NCBI GenBank assembly: GCA_037974965.1
Contig: JBBPFI010000001.1
Location: 1,178,001-1,242,000, forward strand
DNA: 64,000 nt
Reading direction: 5' to 3'
Source: Dacryopinax spathularia
Lineage: Eukaryota; Basidiomycota; Dacrymycetes; Dacrymycetales; Dacrymycetaceae
Numbering within the stretch: the first letter of the stretch is position 1; each line of letters opens with the position of its first letter. The notes under the pieces were generated by a model. It was given only the letters and a program-made list of their open reading frames with translations, ran no database searches and was not told the DNA's origin. The position numbers and the translations under genes were made by a program. Positions 35,118 to 44,751 of the stretch are shown here, one piece after another.

Positions 35118-38100
35118 ATGAAAGCCTTGGGCTTCTCAAGCAAGAGGCCGGGGCGAAATTCGTCTGCCGGAGCGACCACTCGCTGCTTTTGTGACGAGTG
35201 CAAGACGCCTGGCCGCCCGAATGGAATTGCTTGGACCTCGAAGAACTACAGCAAGCATTGGGCGGTCGTCGATGCTCGTGCAAGTCGGGCTGCGCTGCGT
35301 TCAACTCAAGTCGGCCACAATACCGATCAGCAACCCTCGAACTACCTGGAGTCGCTGGAAGCGCCTCAGGGTATGGTGGAAGATCAGTGGGGATATCAAG
35401 GATGGAGTACTATAGACGACGACCCGATGCGAAACGCATACGAAGCGACCGATGATGCGGGCGACCTTCCCGACCTCACGTTTCGCTCTGGCTCTTCTCA
35501 CTCGCATTCCGAGGCGATAGCCAGCTCTCCTCCTCCTCCTACCCGCCGTCAAGCTCCATCGCCTCCCTCCTCATCTCCTCCTCCTCCTCCTCCTCCTCCT
35601 CCTCCTCCCCCTCCACCACCACCACCACCGCCGCCACCACCACCACCACCTCCTAAGCATCTCCTCGCAGCATACAAAGAGTCGCCAGGGTACTCGACCG
35701 ATACAACTACACAACATGACGATTCAGCGACCGTATCGGCTTCGACCGGTACAACTACACAACAGATGGACTGCCCCGATGGAGATCTGGTCAGGCAGCC
35801 CTCATCTCCTGCCACAGATACCAGGCCAGCAAGCTTGTCGATCGGTACAACTACACAACATCAGGCCAATCCTGATGTTGCTGGCGATGGACTTCCAGTT
35901 GAAGAACTCGATATCCCACTCTCAAGCCCTCCTACGGGTGAAGCTCTTCTCCATGCGACTGAGGCACCCCTTCAATGTTATTTCGGCTTACACCCCCATG
36001 CTGGAGTGAGGGCTATCTGCCTTCTGGTGGTCCACCTACACTCCCGCTACGGCCTTCCTCATCTGGCCTGTACTCTTCTGGCAAGCATGTTGTATACTTT
36101 GCTGGCTTTCTTTCAAATCCTCTCACCCCTTGCAACCATCTCTCAAACGGCTCCACCACCTCGCACATTGAATACTATGTACAGACGCTTACGGTTGTGG
36201 GATCGTTTCGAAGTCAAGACCCTTTGTCCGAAGTGCTGGGCTTTCGAGGATTTCGACCACAACCAAAACGATCCCGATCTGCTCGACGACCTCGGTCTAC
36301 CGGATACCGACATTACGGTCGATTCCAGTGCAGACTGGCAGAGGTATTGCCCGCGCTGCAGCGTACCTTTGTACGAGCTGGCCCCCAAGTCGGCTATTCC
36401 TCGACCCCTGCGACAAGCGCCGTACGACTTACTGTCCGCCCAATTGGCGGAGTTCTTAGGACAACCAGGATTCGAAGCAGCGTGCGAAAGCTACCTCGAC
36501 GAACCCCGATACCCTGGCACGTACGGGAGTCTTCAAGATGGTAGCGTTTGGCAGAACATGCGTATGCCGGATGGCACGCTTTTCTTTCCTCGAACGCGCC
36601 AGGAGGCGGCTCTGCATGACGAGCTGCGGCTAGGCGCTCTCTGTTCCTGCGATTGGTTTAACCCCAGCCAATCCACCGTCGCCGAGTCCCATTCCAGCGG
36701 CCCTCTTTCAATTTGCATAGGCAATCTCCCCCCCGAGCTGAGGTTCGTCCATTCACATCCTTTCGTGAGCCAAATACTTACCGCACATTGCAGGTTCCGC
36801 GTCCACAACTTGATGCTCATTGGTATTCTACCCGGTCCGAAAGAGCCGAACAGCGATCAATTACAGCGTTTTCTTCGCCCTTTAGTGGACGATCTGTTGC
36901 GGCTCTGGCAGGAGGGGATCGTGATCAAGACTCCCAACTATCCTCGAGGTGAGTACTCCTCTGTCAGTACAACTACACAACTCACACGTCTGATAGGTCG
37001 TAGAGTGCGAGTGGCTCTTCTGGCAGTCGTTTGCGACCATCCTGCCTTGTGTAAGATGTGCGGCTTCGCAGATCAGCGCCACAACGTCCGTCCGTGTACG
37101 CAGTGCGAGATCTCTCGTGAAGACATGTTGAAGAAGGGCTGGGAAATCGAAAGCGTTCCCGCTCGAGACGGGGAGCTCCATAAACGCCATGCCGCTCGTA
37201 TGTTCGCTATGCAGCAAGCAAACGCGTCCGACAGCAAGATCAAGGCATATTTCGCTCGGCACGGCGTACGGTGGTCAGAGTTCTGCCGCCTTCCCTACTT
37301 CGACCCCGTTACGATGGGTGTTATCGACCCGATGCATGCTTTCCTCCAAGGTAAGAGATTTCATCTTAACTGCACTTTCCCTGCTGACTCTGTACAGGAA
37401 TCACTAAAACCCAATGGTATAACGTCTGGGTCCAGGGGGGGAAACAGGAGGAGAAGATTCTACGAGAGACTACGGCTGCGGGTACGCGACGGGAGCTGGA
37501 TGAGATTCATGATATGCTCTCGACGTTTGAGATGCCCGTTTGGTATGCACGTCTGCCGAAGCAAGTTGGCACTCGTGGAGGCGGGAGTCTTACCTCAGAC
37601 GAGTGGAGATGTCTGGCCGTGTTGTATGGACCTGCTGCGGTAAGCCTTTCTAATCCATATCCTCTTAACACCCTTACTAACAGGCGTCAGATTCCTCCTG
37701 TGCTCGTTGCCGCCGGGCATTACTTTGCAGCCAGCAACTACCTCAAACTGGCGGCTTCTCTGAAGATCTTCATGAGGCGGGAGTTGACTGAAGCGGAGTT
37801 AGAGCGTGCATCCGGCCTTTTCAAGGAATACTTCGAGGAGTACGTCCAGGTGAGTCTCTTTGGTTGTAGTTGTGCCGACCTCAGTCGGTACAACTACACA
37901 ACTCACCTCTCATGCACTCTTCTGACTGCTGTGACAGCTCTATGGAAGTGACAATGTCACTCCAACATTCCATTGGGTGATGCATATGGCGGATCAAGTT
38001 CGTCGCTTTGGGCCTGTGCATGGCTTTTGGACCTTCTTATTCGAACGGCTCAATAAGGTTTTGAAGGGTTTCATGACGAACGGGCACAAGGGCGGCATAC

Positions 38101-39256
38101 TGGAGTTGACGTTCGCCAGGGCTTTGAAGAGGGAGATGAGCTTGGCTCGCATGGTGCGCATTTGTTGCAAAGCCCGCCCTACGTCCCGCGCTAATCCATA
38201 TATAGAACACTGTGCTATCTACCCAGCATGAAGATCCTCTCGCCCGTCTCCTCGCTATCGAGCTGCACAAACGCTCTCGGGATCTGGCCCGTACGGGCAC
38301 GTTGGCTGCTATAGCCAACGAGGCTCAAGATCTCGCGCAGATCGAGACGCGGAACCAGCCTTGCCTTCCTGAAGAGAAGGGTAAGCCGTTCATCCTGGAT
38401 CACGAACTGCAAAGGAACCTTCTCGATTGGTATCGTCGCTTCTTCCCGGATATGCGGATATATCATCCAGGCGATCCCAAGGCGCCCTGGCGCGCTAACT
38501 TCCTCAACTATCGTGCCACCTCATATCCAGAACTTTGACTAGACGGCAAGCGGATCGTGGTTGCAGCGGAGGACAAGTACAACAAAGGCGACTCGCTCGT
38601 ACTGTTACAGTACGCTCCGGGATTGCAGTGGGTTGGAGAGCTTCGTGCAGTCATCCGTCATACGCAGGATGGCGTGGAACCGTCGATCGCGTTCGCAGTC
38701 GTAGCCTGGCTGGTCCCTCTGCACGATACCCCTTCGCATGCGGAGCTCTATAAAGATCTGTGAGTCTATCGTAGTTTTCGCTTTCTTGTTCAGCCGACTG
38801 TCGGTCGGTACAACTACACAACTCACCCCTGGGATGATTGTGTGGGCCGACTGTCGGTCGGTACAACTACACAACTCACCCCTGGGATGAGTGTGCGGGC
38901 CGACTCTCAGTCGGTACAACTACACAACTCACCCCTGGGCTGAGTGTGTGGGCCGACTCTTAGTCGGTACAACTACACAACTGAGCTGGACTAAAGCTGA
39001 TTAAATACTTAGCAAAGAGCTCGAAGTCGACTTCTGGCGCTACAAGGTATATCAAGGACGAGATGACTTCGGTCCCGACAGCCTAATTCGAGCGAGTGAC
39101 ATCTGTGGAGTAGTTGCCAGGTGCACGATGGAAGTTGCGGGGCGCAAGATCTGGGTAACGACTGGATTAAGTAAGGTATGGCGAACGCAATATGCTACTT
39201 CGAGTCTGACAACACACTGATGTTGCTGTCTCAATTAGACTGGCCGAAGCCTATAG
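35118..39256 (+). CDS. Tnp2-type (CACTA-like) transposase
   Basis: Cut-and-paste DNA transposase related to Tnp2/TnpD proteins common in basidiomycetes. Exons that keep frame: 35118..36742, 36794..36948, 36997..37350, 37398..37639, 37691..37849, 37938..38153, 38206..38512, 38543..38759, 39013..39175, 39239..39256 (1151 aa; reading through the last intron gives a stop at 39220). An N-terminal CDEC finger is followed by a run of about 30 prolines and a CPKC/CPRC pair. Then come the family blocks ICIGNLPPELRFRVHNLMLI, CKMCGF, RLPYFDPVTMGVIDPMHAFL (Asp-Pro-Met-His), KTQWYNVWVQ, FHWVMHMADQVRRFGPVHGF and FERLNKVLKGF. The 38513..38542 gap is only 30 nt, so it is either an unusually short intron or a lesion. 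Plavaka-type relatives are an alternative family placement. Confidence 0.85.
35574..35655 (+). repeat. Poly-proline microsatellite in transposase
   Basis: CTC/CCT then CCA/CCG triplet run coding about 30 consecutive prolines near the N-terminus of the transposase. Codon composition changes part-way (CCT to CCA/CCG), suggesting more than one expansion. Confidence 0.9.
35700..35860 (+). repeat. Motif copies 8-10, in frame inside transposase
   Basis: Three variants ending CAACA instead of CAACTCA, starting at 35700, 35748 and 35844 (spacings 48 and 96 bp). They are read as (D/G)-Thr-Thr-Thr-Gln, a different frame from the copies in gene B. They lie in the low-complexity N-terminal region before the conserved domains. 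Confidence 0.85.
36966..36984 (+). repeat. Motif copy 11, in transposase intron 2
   Basis: AGTACAACTACACAACTCA, one change from consensus, inside the 48-nt intron 36949..36996. Its ACTCAC end lies about 11 nt before the acceptor and may serve as branch site. Confidence 0.85.
37866..37905 (+). repeat. Motif copy 12, palindromic, in transposase intron
   Basis: The arms GTAGTTGTGCCGAC (37866..37879) and GTCGGTACAACTAC (37884..37897) pair with one G-T-type mismatch around CTCA; the core is 37887..37905. Located in the 88-nt intron 37850..37937. Confidence 0.85.
38807..38984 (+). repeat. Motif copies 13-16, 53-bp tandem array in an enlarged intron
   Basis: Four cores at 38807, 38860, 38913 and 38966, exactly 53 bp apart. 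The inter-motif sequence is also conserved (CCCTGGG, GTGTG, GGCCGACT). The array fills most of the 253-nt intron 38760..39012, about five times the usual intron length here. Confidence 0.92.
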
Positions 39257-39439
39257 GGATACGTAGGCAAGTGGATCACGGTGGGCGAGCGAATGAAGGA
39301 ATGATCTGCTGATGCAGATCAACGGGCAGGTAACATGTACTAGAGCAGAGGTTCCGCTGGAATACAGTGAGTACCCGTTCGACTTTGACGCTGCAATTAC
39401 TTACTGGTGTCAAGATGTCTTTCCAACCTCTTTTTGGTC

Positions 39440-39458
39440 GGGACAACTACACAACTCA
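39440..39458 (+). repeat. Motif copy 17, between transposase and gene D
   Basis: GGGACAACTACACAACTCA, one change from consensus, in the short convergent spacer between the transposase stop and the gene D stop. Confidence 0.8.
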
Positions 39459-39479
39459 AGAGAGTTGTCAGCCCCTTCC

Positions 39480-41209
39480 TCAGGAAGGAACTTGCTCCAA
39501 CATCTTCTTGGTGATCTCCTCCGCCCGCGCCCCGAATGACTCGGGCAACGTCGACCGGCGAACCCAGTAGGATTCGTCCCATTTGGGCAGCTCGGTCTCC
39601 ATCCAGACAGGATCCAGCATGAAGTCGAATGGGATGATCCTTGGCATGCGTTTGGATACCCGGCCGAGGTCGATTCGCTTCATCTCCGGCTTGCGCTGGT
39701 CGATGGTACGAGCGCTACGCTGCCGTTTCAGCCAATTCCAAAGCTGAGCGAAGGTAAGTTTGTGAGCCAACGTAAATATATCTGACTGACCTTGATGTCC
39801 ATCCACACGGGGCGCTTCTCTTCCCAAACATCTGGGTTCGCAGCGTCCCGCTGTTCTGCTGAAATCTTACCGGTCAAAAACAGAGCGTTCCGCCACGATT
39901 CGCTTTTCTCGCCATCCTCGTCGCAAGACCACTCCTCGCCCATCCACTCCTCGTTAATGATCTCCAACGAAACGCGCGATAAAACGATATGGTGATCCTT
40001 GCAGAATTGCTTCAGCCCACGGCGTATCTGGGCGGCAGCCTAAGACAAGGTCAGCCATTTCCTCAAGCTTGTGCACCCTGCGTACTCACCAACTTGCGTC
40101 GTTCTACCCTCCTACCTCTGCTCGCCTTCATAGCCGTTGACAACCCCGCGTCAGCCGCGTCGGCAAGCTGGGCAAGCCAAATCGCCTTCATCCCTTGCCA
40201 GGACGATTGAGCGAGATCCAGGAGGACATTCTGGTCCAGCCAGCGCTCGCGATGAGTGAAGGGGACGAGATCCCCCTCAGTCTGTCGAATTGGTGAGTTG
40301 TGTAGTTGTACCGATCAGGTAACTTACTTACCTCTTCATGCTGCTTCACAGATTCAGCTGCTCGCAGCTGAATCATCAGATTCTCCCGGTCATCGACTCT
40401 AAGCCTGAAGTTAGGCGTCAAGAAGGGACCGGGGCCTGCTTCCTCGTCCGGAGGGGGCCCTCCTGCGCAGGGCATCGTGCGGCGCCTCCCATATCCAATG
40501 AGGCGATGCATTGCCTTCAAGATGGCGCGCTGACTTCCTGTGAGCACTACATCTGCTGAAGTATTTTGCCACTCACCTGCAGCGCTCTCTTTAGAAAAAT
40601 ATCGGTCTCGTCCAAGTCATCTTTGGGCAGCTGCGTAACCCGCCCTTTGAGACGTTTCGCAGGGTTCAACCCCAGCTCTTCCCCGTCAGCCTTCAACGCC
40701 GGTCTCTTCTTGCTCGACTTGACGGATGGGAAGGTCTGACCTTCGTCGTCGCCCGCGTATGCCGTATTCTCTTCACGTTGGAAAGAGGGATTGATGAGCG
40801 CGCTTGTAGAACGAGCAGGCGCGCCGGCAGGAGAGCCAAGAGACGGAAAACCACTAGAACTGAGCTGGGAAGGGATGGAAAGGCGGGGGCTTGGGATGAT
40901 GGGCGCTTGGGCGTGCTGTGAGCGTGTGGGCGCGCTGCTGAGGGAAGGGGGATGATAACCATGTGAGTTGTGTAGTTGTACCGACGAGAGGGAACCTACT
41001 CACTTGGTTAGCGCAGGTCGAGCCTGCAGACAGCGATGGAGGAGCCGAATCCTCTCGCCCTTTGCCAGCTGCTCGGGATCCTGGCTCTCAGCGTCGTGAG
41101 ACGACAGCAAGTTGTTCAGCTCGGCGACAAGCGCCATCGTATCGAGGAGGCCAGGGTCGACGGAGTAGGGCGAGTGAAGAGGGGAGCCAGTTGCTGGGGC
41201 GGGGAACAT
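39480..41209 (-). CDS. Unrecognised protein D of the mobile block
   Basis: Family not recognised. Six exons (41209..41004, 40937..40577, 40529..40332, 40281..40090, 40039..39791, 39743..39480) give 489 aa in frame. The first ~190 residues are Pro/Ser-rich and basic. The rest looks globular: LRVDDRENLMIQLRAAESVK, FTHRERWLDQNVLLDLAQSS then WQGMKAIWLAQLADAA, a basic RGRRVERRKL, AAAQIRRGLKQFCKDHHIV, and a Trp-rich acidic part (EEWMGEEWSCDEDGEKSESW and KRPVWMDIKLWNWLK), ending with FDFMLDPVWMETELPKWDESYW. Introns 1 and 3 each contain a motif copy. Convergent with the transposase. A transposition partner protein is an inference from position only. Confidence 0.75.
40294..40312 (-). repeat. Motif copy 18, in gene D intron 3
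   Basis: Perfect complement core inside the 50-nt intron 40282..40331 (gene D on minus). On the gene strand the copy ends CTCAC about 10 nt before the CGACAG acceptor, so it may provide the branch site. Confidence 0.88.
40964..40982 (-). repeat. Motif copy 19, in gene D intron 1
   Basis: Perfect complement core within the 66-nt intron 40938..41003, in the same orientation relative to the gene as copies 11, 12 and 18. Rightmost copy found. Confidence 0.88.
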
Positions 41210-41573
41210 CTTATTTCGCTGGGCGGTGGAACTGCGGTGAGGACGAGCGGTCTATGAAGGAGAGGGGGATATTTTATGGTGGGACGTAAAGGTAGCCCGA
41301 GCAAGCAGAGAAAAAAAGATATTATTTTGGGGATTATGTAAAGATGATCAAAGATGGGCTATGCTAGGGTTTGCGGAGGCCGCCTTCTCTTATCTTGGCT
41401 GGTATTAAAAAAAGGATTCATTAATATCTGGGCGGCAAGACTACCTTTAGTGAGAAACAAAAAAGGCTAGGAAAGGTTGGTTTGTTTATCCTTTCTTGGA
41501 AAAGGCGAGATCCCCTCAGCTTACTCATATTAGCTTACCTTTCCTTGACTTTTTTGGCGCCGAAAATACTCCC
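41210..41573. other. Right edge of mobile block, AT-richer spacer
   Basis: 364 bp between the start of gene D and the stop of ferric reductase 2. Richer in A/T runs than its surroundings and with short inverted pieces (CCTTTCTTGGAAAAGG near 41490), but no terminal repeat could be matched to the left side. No gene. Confidence 0.45.
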
Positions 41574-44000
41574 TTAAAACGCGGTGCATCCAAATTGCTC
41601 AACGTGGAGCTCTACCTCAGGTCGACCCTTCAGCGCGCCTGACCAACTGGAAATCTCCTTTCTGCGAAGCAAGGATCGGACGGTCCTTGAGAGCGACTCC
41701 GGTCCGCACACTATGCCCTTATCAGATATGGTAGGTCTTGGCATGAGTAGCAACGTACCGTCAACAGACACTGGTCCCTGGGAATTGTTTACTTGTTCTT
41801 GGAGCAGGGCTTGCAGATCCGGGCGACCATCCTGAATTGTCACTTGGGAGAATCGTGCCAATGGCTGATCGGGAGTTGACGATCCACTTAGGTCGGTAGA
41901 GGACAGCCCGCTCTTCACGGACGAAGAGGTGCTATCTTTGCTGACGAGGCCAGGTCTCGCTTCAGGATCATTGCTGAGAATCGGCAAGTCGGCGGATATT
42001 GTAGTTGTCCCTGTAACGAAGATCTTGATTACTATTTCCAGACCGGTCGGCACGGTTCTGAGCAAGCCAATAAGGGGTTCCGTGGCCCACGAAAGATGCG
42101 TATATTGTCGAGCAATCCATACAAAGCAGACTCGCTGAACAGCAGGTGCCCGTATTGGATGGTACTGGACAATGTGCGATAGTTGAGCGAGTGTGTACGA
42201 GATACCGCTTCCACCTGCGCAGCTGTGTCAGTCTTGTTACTCCTCACGCAAATAACACAAGCGAACCTGCAATCAGAACTACAGTCTGGTACTGCAGCAA
42301 GTCAGGGGGCATGCCGTATGGTCCGTCCACGAAAGCAACCAGTTGCCCCTCCCCCCCTCCATTGGCGGCACAAGATAGCAACCTTCTGGTGAAGCCATCC
42401 CGTACGCGCACAATGAACGTAAGTTCATTCTCACCGCCGGATTTGCCTTCTGATGATTGGGCGCGAGGCGTGGGAGCTGATGCGATGGTGAACGGGTGGG
42501 CTTCCCACGGTAAACGGCTGACTCCAGGCAATACGAGGTATGCATGTTGCCCGGCGCGCCATGTCATCTTCCGTTTCATCGTAATCTTGACAGTCTCATT
42601 CGTTAGTGCATGAACCGTTGCATGTGTGTAGTCCTTCAATGAGGACGGTACTGCCGAAAGCCAGAGCCGATTGAGGAGGAGCATCCTGGTCATTCGGGCC
42701 AGCCGATCTGATGCCCAGAGTGCGAAAGACGGATAGATCCAATATGCAGCTGACTTCTTGTGCATAATGCACCCCGCAAGGAAGAAGCTATGCCAAGAAC
42801 GTGAGCACGGCTATAATGGCCTTAGGAAGACCTTTCTTACCAGATAAGGATGATGTGGCTGACCAGGAAGAACTCGTAACACAATCTCCGGATGAACCGA
42901 AAAGACAGAAGCCAAGTGGCAAAGAAAGAGACCATCGCCACTGCTCCCCAGATCATGGGCGTGGTATAGATAGCATGCTTCGATCCCAAGCCGATGTACA
43001 CCCAGGCGAATGTGTGAGCCAACGACACTGGAAATATGTCAGAAAATGGCAGAGAAACGGCAACGATATCGGCTCACAAATTAGGACAGCTCTTCCCGCG
43101 GTTCGATGAAGGACATTGAGCTGGAAGATTATGAGCAACCGCTAAGACGGACGCAGCAAAAGCTCTACCTTTTCCGGACCGATGCCCGTGAGGACTGCGC
43201 TTGCGATCAGTGAGTGCTCGGAGAATTGGACGAGAGGCTTACATGATATGACATTATTCTTTCCGGCCAGACCCACAATGAATGGTGTTTGTGCGTATGC
43301 TAACCATCCTGTCCGGTTGGCGAAGCTATTGGGGCCGCTCTCACCTAAGATGCTCAGTACGGCATTAAGTGAATTAAGGAGCAGACCTACTATTAATGAA
43401 ACCGAACATCATGCATGATGCCAGGTAGCCAGCACAGAAAATAGCCTCTCCGAGATTGATCCTCTGAGCACGGTCCAGACTGGTAGGGATGGTGACTCGA
43501 TACAGAGTCTTGTACCATATAGTAGAGAGAGCTGGGATTATGTTGCGATAGGAGGGAGCGTCCTGGCGACCCGCCTGGATCACTTCACCGTCCTTCGGCT
43601 CAGCACTGCTACCAGAGCTGCCGTGTTCTCGACGAGATTGTCGACGTAGATAGCCGCGAACGAGGGAGCCAAGGTAGAGAAGAGCCAAGAAACCACCCAT
43701 AGCTCCAATGAGCCACCACTGGAATAACGGGTAATTGGTCATCATCCATCGTTGCAAGGTTCGGCTGGCATCTTGGGCGGTGTTATTTCCGTTGCCTCCC
43801 CTTCCGGTAGAAGTCGAGGTAGCACTCGCAGCGTTGGAAGACTGAGTAGCCCCGTCGTGACCGCCATTACGGGTTGCACTGCTGATGGCGGCAGTCGCCA
43901 GGGAGGTCGCGGCCGACACAAGAGAGGCGCTCGCTGAGGCTGCTCTACTTCCTGTCCTAGTCCCGCCTGAGTTTCCAGTTCGAGATGAAACAGTCGACAT
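41574..44000 (-). CDS. Ferric reductase transmembrane component, copy 2
   Basis: Second tandem FRE paralogue; multi-exon, outer limits given. The Ser/Thr/Gly-rich N-terminus MSTVSSRTGNSGG leads to TM1 (WWLIGAMGGFLALLYLGSLV). Further on are WLAYAQTPFIVGLAGKNNV, the His motif SLAHTFAWVYIGLG, WRAGQHAYLVLPGVSRLPWE with AHPFTIASAP (FAD), VVLIAGGSGISYTLAQL (NADPH) and VCGPESLSRTVRSLL. It ends EQFGCTAF-stop, whereas copies 1 and 3 end FGW-stop, so the flavin-stacking terminal Trp is missing. The mobile block begins directly beyond this end. The start at 44000 is preferred; an upstream in-frame Met exists at 44117. Confidence 0.88.
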
Positions 44001-44751
44001 ATCAGGCAGAGAGTCACCGAACTCAGCGTTCTGGCTCCTCCATGACCAGAATAGCCAAGTATTTATGCCCAGCTCAAGTACAACCCGGGAAGGACGGTGC
44101 CTTGCTCTTGGCAACACCTCCAGGCACCGATGTTGAGGCGTCAGCCAAGGTCATCGAAAGTTTTTATTCCACTCGAAGAGGAGATGTGAGGGCACGATTG
44201 CGGAAAGGCTGCCAGACAGTCTAGGTTGTCCGAGGCAGCCAAGAGCAGAAGTTACGTGTATCAGCCGAAATCCCGATGGCGGCCAGCTTGGGTTATGCTC
44301 GCGAGAGCGAAGGAAGTACTCCATGCGTATGGATAGCCAGCCGATGTACAGTGCACACATGAGAAGCAAGAGATGGAGGAATGATCACGCAAGGGAATGG
44401 CCGTTCGGAGTTGCGATCGGAGCGCGGGAAGTTTCGGCCTGACTGGTTATCTCGGAACTATATCTCAATTCAAAAGCAAATGCTTCGCAGCTTCCGTGTC
44501 CTCGCCACTAATCTAATCTGATTATCCCGGAACACGCCAAGGCGGGCCCGCTTCCGACGCGGATCACATTCCTTGCTGAGAGAGGAAGGCGGAAGGCGCA
44601 CGTATGATTTATGTGCTGTGGACGTGATCATCGTCCGGCTGTTGGGTACATGTCCGACCAGCTATGTAGAGTGATGACTAAGTATTGCAAGCGGTAAACC
44701 CTGTGTTAACATGACCTAGAAGACGTGTAGTTGGGTGCATCCCGACTCGGT
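44001..44751. other. Spacer between ferric reductases 2 and 3
   Basis: Promoter of copy 2 and 3' flank of copy 3. No gene seen. AATCTAATCTGATTATC near 44510 resembles, but does not match, iron-GATA sites. Confidence 0.45.

Larger units (their letters stand above)
31181..41209. mobile_element. Tnp2/CACTA-like mobile block carrying four genes and 19 motif copies
   Basis: Minimum extent, set by the first motif copy on the left and the start codon of gene D on the right. The true ends lie somewhere within about 30.96-31.18 kb and 41.21-41.57 kb. The block splits a tandem array of ferric reductases. Contents in order are gene A (-), gene B (+), a Tnp2-type transposase (+) and gene D (-). All 19 copies of GGTACAACTACACAACTCA or variants found in the window fall inside it. 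In plant En/Spm (CACTA) elements a second protein binds a short motif repeated near both ends; here the motif is spread over the whole block, including introns and coding sequence. No terminal inverted repeat or target duplication was recognised. All four genes look open, so the copy appears young. Confidence 0.65.

Noticed and set aside
35549-35815. Minus-strand poly-glycine open frame
   Set aside because: Shadow of the poly-proline microsatellite in the transposase.
38807-38984. Regular 53-bp repeats resembling a CRISPR-like array
   Set aside because: The genome is eukaryotic, the sequences between motifs are themselves conserved rather than unique spacers, and the array lies inside a transposase intron.
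30980-41560. Possible terminal inverted repeat: AAAGGTA...AGCTAATA near 31030 and a similar complement near 41530
   Set aside because: The match is short, gapped and in A/T-rich sequence, so it is not distinguishable from chance and was not used as element ends.
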